This document shows, piece by piece, positions 1 to 9,890 of a DNA stretch of 64,000 nt. How positions within the stretch are numbered: position 1 is the stretch's first letter; every line of letters starts with the position of its first letter. The DNA comes from Gerris lacustris (Eukaryota; Arthropoda; Insecta; Hemiptera; Gerridae), in assembly GCA_951217055.1 (NCBI GenBank), contig OX578280.1, positions 62,567,633-62,631,632 of the forward strand, written 5' to 3'. The notes below the pieces were generated by a model. The model searched no databases. It saw nothing but the letters and a program-made list of their open reading frames with translations, and was not told where the DNA came from. The position numbers and the translations under genes are program-made.

Positions 1-2
1 CC

Positions 3-2045
3 GACTTAGTTTTGGCCTATCCCGACTTTCACCATCCCTTCATCTTAGCAACCGATGCGTCTGGAGTGGCCCTGGGGGCTGTTCTGTCCCAGGACATTGA
101 AGGACAGGAGAGACCGATTTGCTATGCAAGTAGGCAACTAAACGCAGCTGAGCGAAATTATAGTACTACGGAGAGGGAACTTTTGGCTGTGGTGTGGGCC
201 ACCAAGGTGTTTCGTTGTTATCTCTACGGAAGACGGTTCACGATTGTCACGGATCACCGTGCACTTAGTTGGATGTTGAGTTTAAAGGATCCCTCCTCGC
301 GACTAACACGCTGGGCACTCCGGTTAGCAGAGTTTAACTACACGGTCGTTCACAGGGAAGGAAAAAAGCATTGCAACGCTGATGCACTTAGCAGAAGCCC
401 TCCCGTCCACGAGTTGGCGCCAATAACGGATTGGACGAACGATAAGGTGCGGGCGGAACAGATGAGGGATCCCGGTTGCCAGGATACCGAAAGGAAATTT
501 GCGTTGGGAACATTTAGGGACTCCAGTGGTGTACTCTTCAAAGGAAAACCGGAGGAGGCTCGTCTGGTAGTACCGCGAGAAATGATCCCAAAGATTCTAA
601 TTAGATGTCACGATGCGCCGGCCGCGGGACACCCCGGCGCGGAAAGAACACTCGATCTGATACGACGAAATTACTACTGGCCCGGAATGAGCGATGAAGT
701 GAAGGAGTATGTAAGGAATTGTAGGAAGTGTGCACTAAGAAAGACACCTTATCAGCCTAAGGCGGAACTGGGACAACCTGTTTTTCCGCAGAAACCATTT
801 GAACTCGTCTCAATGGATATAGTGGGACCGTTACCACAAACGGGACATGGACATCGGTACATTTTGACGATGATCGATCATTTTAGTCGCTACGCAGAGG
901 CGGTCCCCCTAAAAACGCAGACAGCCACTGAGATCGCAAACGGATTTATCGCTCGGATAGTGTCAAGACACGGAGTACCGGACCGCGTGCTGACGGATCA
1001 GGGACGCAACTTCGTTTCTGAGACTATGAAACAAGTGTGCCGCACCCTAGGGGTTCGCAAGATTCAGACTACTCCGTACCACCCCCAGTCCAATGGCGCC
1101 ATAGAGAGGTTCCATCGTACCTTGGTGGATATCCTGTCACATTACGTACACCGCGATGGGCGTAATTGGGATCGTTGGTTGAATCTCGCTCTAATGGCCT
1201 ATAATAATGTAACACACTCTGCCACGGGTCACTCTCCAAATTATCTAGTTTTTGGCAGGGAGGTGACCACTCCGTTTGACGTCAATCTGGAAGTTCAGCG
1301 GGAAGTTAGAGCTACGGCGGACGATGCTCTTTCGGAGTACCATACGGAGCTAACGCGTAGACTGCGGATAGCCCATGAGGCTGCCAGACAAGCGACCAGG
1401 AAGGCCCATGAGCAAAATGCCCGGCGTTATAACCAAACGGCAATCAACCGCGAGTTTGCTCCCGGCGAATGGGTGTATTTGCATGATCCTAGTGTCAGGG
1501 AAGGTCACGCCAAGAAGTTTAGAAGGCCATGGACTGGTCCTTACCAAGTTATAGAGAAGCTTACCGGACTAAATTATAAGCTAGACCTACCCCCAGGAAG
1601 GAGTCGAGTGGTACATGTAAACCGACTGAAAAGATGTACAGCGGGGGCACCAGTTCGGGTGGAGAAACCATGTAATCAGGGGACCCCTCGGGTCGTCGGT
1701 GTGCCCAATCGGCCTGATGAGAGTATGGACCCCTGGGGGGGCACTTCTGAGGACGAAGAGGAGGAGCAGCTTGAAGGGCGCCCTAGCTTAGGAAATGGAA
1801 TTCGTTCTCCCATCGCTGTTGAAGATTCCCCTGCGTCTTCGTTAGGGAGACCGGAACCGCTGTCCGAGTGGGAGGACTCACCTGCAGTCCCGGACGACCC
1901 CCGTGACCGAACCTGGGAGCCGGTGGGGACCGAGGAAGAGGATCCCGAGGAAGGGATGGACGGTGAACGTTCACCCTATTTGTTAAGGCCTAGAAATCAA
2001 GACGTAATTTGTTGTTGCAGGCGGAGTTGGAGCTGGTGGATCTAA
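3..2045 (+). CDS. pol: Pol polyprotein 3' part: RNase H and integrase (5' end outside window)
   Basis: The frame is open from the first complete codon (base 3), so the true start lies upstream; there is no ATG start. Numbering from base 12: RNase H covers about residues 10-130, with acidic residues D15, E54, D81 and D124 in family-typical contexts (ATDAS, TTERE, TDHRAL, NADALSR). Integrase has the HHCC zinc motif (H200, H207, C237, C240) and the DDE triad D269, D329 and E365 with 59- and 35-residue spacings, the last in the conserved YHPQSNGAIERFHR context. A GPY/F module (WTGPY) with the HVNRLKR motif lies at about 505-541. An acidic, proline-rich tail runs to the stop. In Ty3/gypsy elements these domains degrade the RNA template strand and insert the cDNA into the host genome. 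The end overlaps the open env frame by about 38 bp. No frameshift or internal stop was seen. Confidence 0.95.
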   Translation, partial: DLVLAYPDFHHPFILATDASGVALGAVLSQDIEGQERPICYASRQLNAAERNYSTTERELLAVVWATKVFRCYLYGRRFTIVTDHRALSWMLSLKDPSSRLTRWALRLAEFNYTVVHREGKKHCNADALSRSPPVHELAPITDWTNDKVRAEQMRDPGCQDTERKFALGTFRDSSGVLFKGKPEEARLVVPREMIPKILIRCHDAPAAGHPGAERTLDLIRRNYYWPGMSDEVKEYVRNCRKCALRKTPYQPKAELGQPVFPQKPFELVSMDIVGPLPQTGHGHRYILTMIDHFSRYAEAVPLKTQTATEIANGFIARIVSRHGVPDRVLTDQGRNFVSETMKQVCRTLGVRKIQTTPYHPQSNGAIERFHRTLVDILSHYVHRDGRNWDRWLNLALMAYNNVTHSATGHSPNYLVFGREVTTPFDVNLEVQREVRATADDALSEYHTELTRRLRIAHEAARQATRKAHEQNARRYNQTAINREFAPGEWVYLHDPSVREGHAKKFRRPWTGPYQVIEKLTGLNYKLDLPPGRSRVVHVNRLKRCTAGAPVRVEKPCNQGTPRVVGVPNRPDESMDPWGGTSEDEEEEQLEGRPSLGNGIRSPIAVEDSPASSLGRPEPLSEWEDSPAVPDDPRDRTWEPVGTEEEDPEEGMDGERSPYLLRPRNQDVICCCRRSWSWWI
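2008..2022 (+). promoter_or_regulatory. Probable 3' splice site for a spliced env mRNA
   Basis: A T-rich run ending in TTGCAG at base 2020 lies inside the last codons of pol and just inside the region where the env frame becomes open (in-frame stop at 2005-2007). Env has no in-frame ATG near its beginning. In insect gypsy-type elements env is made from a spliced subgenomic RNA whose first exon supplies the start codon. The site fits that role by position and sequence; it is inferred, not shown. Confidence 0.55.
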
Positions 2046-3900
2046 GGAAGGGGCCGTGGAGGAAGTTTGGAAAGGAGGCCTGGTGTTCTTACAGAAGGAG
2101 GAAGTTTTGCTGAGTGGAGACTACTGGACCGTGGTCTTGGATCTCGCGGTAGGCCATTCGCACCAGGAGTGGGAGAACGTAAGACTATCAATCGAAGACA
2201 TCAGAAACAAGGTACAAGAGTATGAGATAAACGACCCGAGTAGTTACCTGTTAGAAGTTGACCGTTTGGACATGCTAATGAAAGAACTGGCGAGTGGATA
2301 TTACATCCTTCAAGAAATGCTTCCGTCTAACGCCGTTAGAGGTAAACGAGGCCTATTTGATGCAGGAGGTTACTTATTGAAGGTGCTATTTGGCACTCCA
2401 GATGCTAGGGATCTGGACCGTTTGGATCGCCACATGTCATTACTCGACAACCAAGGCAAGGACATCCTGCATGTTATTCACGAACAACTAACCATCACCA
2501 AGCGAATAAATCGTCACGTGGTGGAGAACAGTCAGAGGATTAAAAGTGTCGCCAATTCAGTGCAGGTGTTATACAACAACACCCTGGAGAAAATAAATAA
2601 TGTTACACGCCGGGTCGCCCTCCAAGGGGAAGCCGCCTCCGCCCTCCGTTTGATGGAAATAGGACTGATGAAGGCCTGTTTAGATTTAGCTAATCTTAGG
2701 GAATCATTAGGTTTAATTGCACTAGGTAGATTAAGTTCATTCTTGGTTCCACCGTCTGATCTATTAGAAATTGTAAGAAGGGTTGCGTTAAATCTTCCCA
2801 GGGAGCTAGCTTTGGTTACGGGGCTCAGCCTGGAAGACATGTACGAGTACTATGAGTTAGCTCAAGTTAGTGCGGTCGCCACGCGACGCGGAATTCATGT
2901 GGTCGTTAACTTACCCTTACAGCGTAGTAATAAACTGTTTCAAGTGTACCATGTGCGTGAATTGCCGGTGTGGTACCCGGAGACTAAGCAATCGATTGTA
3001 GTAAAAAGTGAAAGTAAGTACATTCTTGTTAGTGACGATAAATTATCTTATGCTCTCGTGAGTGAGGACGAGATGGTGCGATGTCGAGGAAGAAAAATTC
3101 GCGTGTGCGCGGTCGAATTTCCGATAACCCCGCGAAACGTTAAGTCGTGTACAAGTGAACTATTCTTTGGGGGCAAGGAAATGCACCCTTGCACCCGTCA
3201 AGTGCTGCTCTCTCCTCACCGGCCCAGCTGGATCTTAGATTCCCAACGGGCCTGGTGGATCTATTGTGTCGTGGAGCGGACCGTCGTCACCAGGCGGTGT
3301 GTCGACCATGGCCGGGTAACTACCGACGAAATATACATCAACGGGGTAGGAGTTTTGGAGGGTCACCTACAGTGTGAGTTGAAAGGCGCACAGTTTGATT
3401 TGCACCCTCATCAAGCTGGTGTTCTCCAATGGAATGTGACTAGAAGTGCCTTCTCGCTTCCCACCCCCATGGGCAAGACCATCCTCAATCTACGGCAGCA
3501 TTCAGCGGAGAGAGTCAGTCTAGCCCTGCACCAGTTGAACGCCCAAGCCCACTACGTTAACCAGGCATACCCTACTGGCTTGGACATTGATAAAGTCATC
3601 GGGAAGGTAGAGGAAATCATGGTCCAAAGCAAAGGAAAGCGGACAATGTGGATTTACGGTGGATCAGTCAGCAGCTTGCTCTTAGTCGCCGCTTTAATGG
3701 CTGGCCTTTATTGTTGCTGGAGAAGAGGTCAGCGACAGGAAAGGGACTTGGTGACCATCACCTTGGAAGGGAAGCAGCCGACCTACCCTAAACCGACAAC
3801 AAGGAGCCTTCCACCAGAGGCACTTCGAGTAGCATACCCACTGCCCTTAACTGAGGAAGGGCCAGAAGGTGATGCCAATTTAGCATCACCTTCTTCATAG
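2023..3900 (+). CDS. env: Env, F-protein-like class I fusion glycoprotein (start probably on upstream exon)
   Basis: The frame is open from 2008 to the TAG at 3898-3900, about 615 codons from base 2056. The codon at 2056 is GTG and no ATG lies nearby, so translation most likely begins on a spliced leader exon; no signal peptide is visible in this exon. Numbering from 2056: a basic furin-like cleavage motif RGKR lies at 95-98, immediately followed by a hydrophobic, glycine-rich fusion-peptide-like segment (GLFDAGGYLLKVLFG). A helical, heptad-like region and cysteine-bearing ectodomain follow. A single transmembrane segment lies at about 531-553, then a short basic and proline-rich tail of about 60 residues. 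This arrangement is that of baculovirus F and errantivirus Env, which mediate membrane fusion after cleavage. The frame is intact. It could alternatively be a domesticated env, as known for Iris in flies, but the adjacent pol and LTR argue for an element gene. Confidence 0.88.
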   Translation, partial: GVGAGGSKEGAVEEVWKGGLVFLQKEEVLLSGDYWTVVLDLAVGHSHQEWENVRLSIEDIRNKVQEYEINDPSSYLLEVDRLDMLMKELASGYYILQEMLPSNAVRGKRGLFDAGGYLLKVLFGTPDARDLDRLDRHMSLLDNQGKDILHVIHEQLTITKRINRHVVENSQRIKSVANSVQVLYNNTLEKINNVTRRVALQGEAASALRLMEIGLMKACLDLANLRESLGLIALGRLSSFLVPPSDLLEIVRRVALNLPRELALVTGLSLEDMYEYYELAQVSAVATRRGIHVVVNLPLQRSNKLFQVYHVRELPVWYPETKQSIVVKSESKYILVSDDKLSYALVSEDEMVRCRGRKIRVCAVEFPITPRNVKSCTSELFFGGKEMHPCTRQVLLSPHRPSWILDSQRAWWIYCVVERTVVTRRCVDHGRVTTDEIYINGVGVLEGHLQCELKGAQFDLHPHQAGVLQWNVTRSAFSLPTPMGKTILNLRQHSAERVSLALHQLNAQAHYVNQAYPTGLDIDKVIGKVEEIMVQSKGKRTMWIYGGSVSSLLLVAALMAGLYCCWRRGQRQERDLVTITLEGKQPTYPKPTTRSLPPEALRVAYPLPLTEEGPEGDANLASPSS

Positions 3901-3907
3901 GGGAGGA
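3899..3907 (+). other. Polypurine tract
   Basis: The purine run AGGGGAGGA sits between the env stop and the LTR-like block, where plus-strand DNA synthesis is primed in LTR retroelements. Confidence 0.65.
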
Positions 3908-3911
3908 TAGT

Positions 3912-4777
3912 TGTAAGGCTGGGGACTGGGGCTAAGGTTGGGAGAGTGACTGAGTGAGTGTGAGTGAGTGTTTGAGTGAGAGTATGAGGAATGTGCGAGA
4001 GTGAGTGGGAGACGAAGATGGCCGGCCGGGCAGACTGCTTTGTCAGCTTTTTCTCTCGGGCCCCGGCCGTGGGAATGCAACCGCGGCCCGGGCCGGGAGA
4101 GAGGGAGCGGAGGCAGTCAGTCGAGCTTGTGGCATGGTAGAGTAAGGAGTGGACAGTGCTCGGTACTCAAAGATGTGGATTACGTGTTGGTGTGTCTGGA
4201 ACGTGTTGAGCGGTGAGTCCCAACCATAGCCCCTGGGCCCAGTAGTTTCCTTTTTTTTAATCTAAACAAAGACTGTTTTTGTATTAGCTCTTTCTGTTAA
4301 AAATCTTAATGTGTAAATTAACTTTATTAATTTTTTTAACTTAATTTTATTTTCCTTTTTTTTTGTTTCCAATGGAGTTGAGTATAAAGTTATGCTGTTA
4401 AGCCTCTATTTTTCTTTTTGTATGAATGTATTATCCAGTAAAACTTAGAGTGCCTTAAGCACTGTTTTGTGGACGCAATGTTCGTTTATATATTAGTTCA
4501 ATGATTTATGTTTGTTTCCTTGTATTTTTATATCCTACGACGGTGGAACCAAGAACTTAATTCTATCTTATTTTTGTTTTGGAGTATAATTTTCTATCAT
4601 AGGGACCCGTAGTTTCGGGGGCCTTATTTCTTTTTTTTTGTCTTTGTTATACTTATACGTAGATGATTCTTTTCTTTATTTGAATGTCTTATATGTACGA
4701 TTAGTTGCTATTATAGTGAATTATATTCTTAAAGTGATTAAGTGGTTATTTCTTTTACTGGATCCCTGACCCTTACA
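3912..4777 (+). repeat. Probable 3' LTR (866 bp)
   Basis: The block starts TGTAAGG just after the polypurine tract and ends CCTTACA, giving a 7-bp inverted terminal match and the usual TG...CA ends. It opens with GAGTGA-type short repeats, then a GC-rich stretch, then AT-rich DNA including a TATAAAG at 4383. The boundaries are inferred from the terminal match; the left edge could be a few bases earlier. The 5' LTR needed for proof is outside the window. Confidence 0.7.
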
Positions 4778-5995
4778 GTGTAATCGGTCGTTTAGTATTT
4801 TAAGATAAGACGAAACACAAAAATGTTGAGCGATAAACAGAGCACGAGATCACAAATAGAAACTTAAAAAAAAAAAATCGATCTTCAGAATTGATCATAA
4901 TGCTTTCGTTACCTCCGGTAAGCTCGAAGGCGAAAAGGCGTTACAAAAATAATACCTCCTAAGTGACGCAAGTTTTAAAAATCGAAATATAACGATTGTT
5001 GTATTCGAGTATGTAATAGCTTGCTTATCGTTCAATCTAAGTATGTTTATAAGGCAAGAGAAACCGGAGGCAGTTTTTAGAATTGAAAGTTAAGATCTCA
5101 CCTTCAGATAACCTCAAGTTTTTTTACACTGAACATTTTTACACTTTGCATATAGGATCATATTAAAATTAGTAATAATGAAATTATTATTAAAAAGTAT
5201 AAGTTATAACGAATTGTTTTATATTATAAAAGCCCTATTCACAATCGTCCTTACAAGTATAAAGCCTATAAAAAGAAGTGTTAGGTAGAAATCGCGATAA
5301 GTCTACTTCCGTGGTAATGGACTTGCAGAATGAAGCAGGATTGTTTGGTAGTTGTTTGCAGATATACCTATAAGAGTTTTGTTAGATATAATTTACAAGA
5401 GATTCTTATCTCTACCCACTGCACACACACATCTAAAGCTATTAACTATACTTAAACAAAGCTATATAGCTTAAGGACTAAAACTCAATTTCGTTCCACA
5501 TTCGACCCATAATCAAAGCAATTCTATTCACTCTCAAAGGACCCAAAACTTCATAAAAGCCTTTTAAAAGCATAATTAAAAATTGTTTATGGTTACTTTG
5601 TAATCAATTAAGAACTCGGAATCAAAAGCCTTTTTCTTTAATGGCACGTGAATTTTGTCAGAAAATTGAAAGATTGTCAACAAATTATCCGTTGCACAAT
5701 TCTATTGTAAAAAAATAAATAGCTATATAGCTATACTCCATGACAACATTTAGAACATGTTGTCCATGACCCAATAAAGCAAGTGATTTAAAAATAGCTT
5801 CGTATTCATACGTGTTTTACAAAATTTATTGAAATGTCCATATTGATGTAAATAAATCTATAGCCAGAATCAAATCTATTATAATGTCCTTCATGCGACA
5901 GAAAAAAAAAATAATGAAAAATATGATTCAAATAAATTTTAAAAATTCCACCGATGTTTATAGCAATAACAATTATGTACATAATGCAGTAAATT
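4778..5995. other. AT-rich intergenic DNA, no gene seen
   Basis: Frames are short and broken. The only recognisable item is a family A scrap at 4881-4937 (minus strand), carrying the GTTACC...GGTAAGCTC terminal motif of that family. Confidence 0.6.
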
Positions 5996-6027
5996 TATTT
6001 AAATAGCATTAAGATGCTATTTAAATA
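5996..6027. repeat. Perfect hairpin, 14-bp arms
   Basis: A perfect inverted repeat (arm TATTTAAATAGCAT) with a 4-base loop lies just upstream of the 53-bp satellite. No T-run or gene is next to it, so a terminator role is not indicated. Confidence 0.75.
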
Positions 6028-6053
6028 ACACAGTAAATAGCTGAAAGTGATAA

Positions 6054-6335
6054 ATTGATCAGTTTGCTGTCATAAATATTACGATAAATAAAAAACACAG
6101 TTACATTGATCAGTTTGCTGACTTCAATAATTCAGTGAATACAACTTAAAGAGTAACATTGATCAGTTTGCTGACTTCACTAATTCAGTGAATACAACTT
6201 AAAGAGTTACATTGATCAGTTTGCTGACTTCACTAATTCAGTGAATACAACTTAAAGAGTTACATTGATCAGTTTGCTGACTTCACTAATTCAGTGAATA
6301 CAACTTACAGAGTAAAATTGATCAGTTTGTTGTCA
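6054..6335. repeat. 53-bp tandem repeat, about 5 copies
   Basis: The motif ATTGATCAGTTTG recurs at 6054, 6105, 6158, 6211, 6264 and 6317, i.e. every 53 bp apart from a diverged first unit. The central copies are almost identical. No open frame runs through it. Confidence 0.95.
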
Positions 6336-6700
6336 ATAATCAACAATAGTTAGAATATTAAGATTTCAACAATATCCCGATTAAAGTGTTGTTCTCTCTA
6401 TTAAGCTCCACAAAATTTTAGAAGAATCAACAAAATTTATTTTTCTAAGCTTACTATTAATTAAGATGCTGCTAGTGGTACAATAATGTCGAATGAATCA
6501 ATAAAACTTATATGCCTCATAAGTGGTTGCTCTTAAAGTGTTATTACCTCTTAAGAGTAGTAAGTTTTTCACAAAATTGCGGTATAAACAACACTTAATC
6601 TCCTTCAGTTAAGTTGTACCTCAATTTTATTTTATTAAGATGCTGCTATTGGTACAATATTGTCAAGATTATCCATAAGTCTCATTAAGTATAGGTACAG
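6336..6700. repeat. Degenerate ~174-bp direct duplication
   Basis: The segment TAAGATGCTGCTAGTGGTAC at 6463 returns as a near copy at 6637, with related flanking words (CTCTTAAAGTGTT-like, CACAAAATT). It is two diverged copies of a longer unit. Confidence 0.55.
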
Positions 6701-7197
6701 AGGTTCGTGTTAACACGACTTATCTTATTTCTATAAAAATGCTACTGCCTACTAGTATGCAATTGTGAATTGTGTATTCAATGAGTCAACTAAAGGAAGC
6801 AAAATATTTAAGTAAACTAGTATATATTCTCCAGTTAAGTTTGTTTGTTCTGTTCAGATTCTAATCTACATTTTTTAAAGACTAATATTGTTATGAATAA
6901 AGAAAAAAATGTCACCACTAAATGTAAGTTTTTATACAAAGGCAGCTTTCAACCACTAATAATCATCTCCAGTAAGGTTTAGACAAATAGTAATACAAGA
7001 GAGAAGGATTCAATGAAGAAGTTGAGTCAGAGGATGAAATCTGACTCAATGAAGATTGTCATTGATCTAGGTTGTGTTTCCAACTACGTATTTAAACAAA
7101 GTAATCTGATACGTTTAATTGTGTTTCTACTTTGATGCAGATTCTATCCCTTTAACTTTTATTTTAATAGATGAACATTGTAGTATATCTATGTAAA
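6701..7197. other. AT-rich intergenic DNA, no gene seen
   Basis: No conserved coding frame or clear repeat was found. Confidence 0.5.
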
Positions 7198-7258
7198 GTC
7201 AACATGAAGCAATATTGCAACTAAACATGTCAACATGAAGCAAACTTTCAACTCTCTC
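7198..7258. repeat. Two outlying monomers of the 31-bp satellite
   Basis: GTCAACATGAAGC occurs at 7198 and 7229, 31 bp apart. This is the same monomer that forms the large array from 7.7 kb. Confidence 0.75.
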
Positions 7259-7315
7259 CCTGGCATTTAAGCAGGCAGGATTCAAGTAAATCCGTGGATA
7301 TATGTGTATATGTAA

Positions 7316-7322
<7 letters not shown>

Positions 7323-7397
<75 letters not shown>
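7323..7397. repeat. (AT)n microsatellite
   Basis: An almost uninterrupted AT dinucleotide run of about 70 bp that follows a short GTGTAT stretch. Confidence 0.97.
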
Positions 7398-7401
<4 letters not shown>

Positions 7402-7700
7402 TAAATATTTCCCGATATTTCACAGTTGTAGACTTTTAATGTAATTAAATAGTGTTTATAATTATTAGGCGCATGTGAAAGGGATAGTTACAAGGCTGAA
7501 GAAGCCCGAAGATGTGGGACGAAATATAACTTTTATAAAAGAGAGTGTTTTTTATTTAATTAATTAAAGAAAATCAAATAACCCTTAAAAGGCCAAATTT
7601 TAAAGAGAACAATTTATAAAACTTCCAAAAAAAGGGTTCAAGTTCAAAAAGGAAATAAGAAAAAATGTTCAACTATGCAAGCCAACTCAAAGCAATTTCT
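7398..7700. other. AT-rich spacer, no gene seen
   Basis: Only short broken frames are present between the microsatellite and the satellite array. Confidence 0.5.
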
Positions 7701-8029
7701 TAACTGAACATAAAGAAGTCAACATGAAGCATTGTCTCATTAAAGAAAGCCAACACGAAGCAATGTCTTATCTGAACTAATCTACATGAAGTAATATCTC
7801 AACTAAAATAGTCAACATGAAGCAATGTCAAACTAAAAAAATCAACATGAATCAATGTCTTATCTGAACTTATCAACATGAAGTAATGTCTCAACTATAA
7901 TAGTCAACATGAACCAATGTCAAACTAAAGAAGTCTCAACATGAAGCATTGTCTTATCAAAACAGGACAACACGAAGCAATGTCTTATCAAAACAGGACA
8001 ACACGAAGCAATGTCTTATCAAAACAGGA
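7701..8029. repeat. 31-bp satellite, left segment (diverged monomers)
   Basis: Monomers of the form CAACATGAAGCAATGTCT-x13 vary at several positions here. The array is the same as that on the right of the inserted LINE. Confidence 0.92.
8017..8029. repeat. Target-site duplication, left copy
   Basis: TATCAAAACAGGA is repeated at 8610-8622 on the other side of the LINE insertion. Because the word is part of the satellite monomer, chance cannot be fully excluded. Confidence 0.75.
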
Positions 8030-8609
8030 ATAGAATAGAATAGAATAGAATAGAATAATTTTATTTGTATAGAAGCTGAAGCTTATTACAAATTGGAGCA
8101 CATAATTCGAATTTATAATTTTTGTGTATAGTTCACTTTTTCTTCTTAATATATATTATAATATTTCATTACATTAATTCTTCTTTTTTTTTTTCTTTTT
8201 ACTTAAAATGACAAAATGAAAGATCTTTAAAAAAAAAAAATATATATAAATAAATATAACACTTCTTGATATACACGTTGTAACGCAATTATAAAACAAA
8301 ATAAAAATGATAATAAAATCGCTTAAACAAAATATAACTTAAAACATTATTTCATGGGTCCAAAAGAAATGCTCTTAATTTCAAGATATTTAAAATAAAG
8401 TAAAAAATGTTAGCAGCTTGGTTCTTGCTTGTGGGTCCAAGTAGCGAGGCCAGATTAGTATTGTCAGTCAGTTCATTGTCTGTAAGGTGAAGCGGGAGTA
8501 ACATTTTTCTTTGATGCTCGTAAATTGGGCACCTGAAGAAAATGTGGCCTAAAGTTTCTGTTTCCCTCTGGTTGCACACGTTGCAAACTTCACTCGCTTT
8601 AATAACATG
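8030..8609 (-). mobile_element. 5'-truncated LINE inserted in the 31-bp satellite
   Basis: A 580-bp insertion breaks a satellite monomer exactly and is flanked by a 13-bp duplication. On the minus strand it reads from a truncated reverse-transcriptase C-terminus through an AT-rich 3' UTR to a terminal TTCTA pentanucleotide tail (seen as TAGAA repeats at 8031-8056). Truncation, short-repeat tail and duplication are marks of target-primed reverse transcription. Confidence 0.88.
8352..8609 (-). pseudogene. LINE reverse transcriptase C-terminal fragment
   Basis: The fragment carries the C-x2-C-x9-H-x4-C zinc-knuckle-like motif (C N V C ... H I F F R C) found after the RT domain in Jockey/I/R1-related LINE proteins. 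It is open to the stop but lacks everything upstream, so it cannot make an active enzyme. The apparent ATG at 8615 lies in the satellite and is accidental. Confidence 0.85.
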
Positions 8610-9290
8610 TATCAAAACAGGACAACACGAAGCAATGTCTTATCAAAACAGGACAACACGAAGCAATGTCTTATCTGCACAAATCAACATGAAGTAATGT
8701 CTCAACTATAATAGTCAACATGAACCAATGTCAAACTACAGAAGTCTCAACATGAAGCATTGTCTTATCAAAACAGGACAACACGAAGCAATGTCTTATC
8801 AAAACAGGACAACACGAAGCAATGTCTTATCTGCACAAATCAACATGAAGTAATGTCTCAACTATAATAGTCAACATGAACCAATGTCAAACTAAAGAAG
8901 TCTCAACATGAAGCATTGTCTTATCAAAACAGGACAACACGAAGCAATGTCTTATCAAAACAGGACAACACGAAGCAATGTCTTATCTGCACAAATCAAC
9001 ATGAAGTAATGTCTCAACTATAATAGTCAACATGAACCAATGTCAAACTACAGAAGTCTCAACATGAAGCATTGTCTTATCAAAACAGGACAACACGAAG
9101 CAATGTCTTATCAAAACAGGACAACACGAAGCAATGTCTTATCTGCACAAATCAACATGAAGTAATGTCTCAACTATAATAGTCAACATGAACCAATGTC
9201 AAACTAAAGAAGTCTCAACATGAAGCATTGTCTTATCAAAACAGGACAACACGAAGCAATGTCTTATCTGAACTAATCAACATGAAGTAC
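8610..9290. repeat. 31-bp satellite with 156-bp higher-order repeat
   Basis: The word GAAGTCTCAA recurs at 8741, 8897, 9053 and 9209, exactly 156 bp apart. Each block holds five diverged ~31-bp monomers in the same order. Successive blocks alternate ACTACAG and ACTAAAG, hinting at a 312-bp super-unit. Confidence 0.93.
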
Positions 9291-9890
9291 AATGTCTCAA
9301 CTATAATAGTCAACAGGAAGCAATGTCTCAACTATAATAGTCAACAGGAAGCAATGTCTCAACTATAATAGTCAACAGGAAGCAATGTCTCAACTATAAT
9401 AGTCAACAGGAAGCAATGTCTCAACTATAATAGTCAACAGGAAGCAATGTCTCAACTATAATAGTCAACAGGAAGCAATGTCTCAACTATAATAGTCAAC
9501 AGGAAGCAATGTCTCAACTATAATAGTCAACAGGAAGCAATGTCTCAACTATAATAGTCAACAGGAAGCAATGTCTCAACTATAATAGTCAACAGGAAGC
9601 AATGTCTCAAATATAATAGTCAACAGGAAGCAATGTCTCAACTATAATAGTCAACAGGAAGCAATGTCTCAACTATAATAGTCAACAGGAAGCAATGTCT
9701 CAACTATAATAGTCAACAGGAAGCAATGTCTCAACTATAATAGTCAACAGGAAGCAATGTCTCAACTATAATAGTCAACAGGAAGCAATGTCTCAACTAT
9801 AATAGTCAACAGGAAGCAATGTCTCAACTTAACAAGTAAAAATGAAGCAATGTCTAAACTAAACAAGTCAATATAAAGCAACGACTTAAC
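9291..9890. repeat. Homogeneous 31-bp satellite block, about 17 copies
   Basis: The monomer CAACAGGAAGCAATGTCTC + AACTATAATAGT repeats almost without change, apart from single substitutions such as AAATATAA at 9608. This contrasts with the mixed-monomer block on its left and indicates a separate, later amplification. Confidence 0.96.

Larger units (their letters stand above)
1..4777 (+). mobile_element. Ty3/gypsy LTR retroelement with env (errantivirus-like), 3' part
   Basis: Order seen: RNase H, integrase, env, polypurine tract, LTR-like block. This is the layout of env-carrying Metaviridae (gypsy/errantivirus type). The window starts inside pol, so gag, protease, reverse transcriptase, the primer-binding site and the 5' LTR are not visible. 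Both visible frames are free of stops, unlike every other coding trace in the window, and their base composition is much richer in G+C than the flanks. I infer a fairly recent insertion. LTR-to-LTR divergence cannot be judged here because only one LTR is in view. Confidence 0.93.

Noticed and set aside
350..1974. Minus-strand frames at 350-541, 1350-1547 and 1783-1974
   Set aside because: Shadows of the pol gene on the other strand; no independent motif.
2532..2840. 102-codon minus frame and the 62-codon plus frame at 3189-3377
   Set aside because: Both are shadows of env.
7701..9890. Regularly spaced repeats considered as a CRISPR array
   Set aside because: There are no unique spacers between repeats; it is a contiguous satellite in animal DNA.
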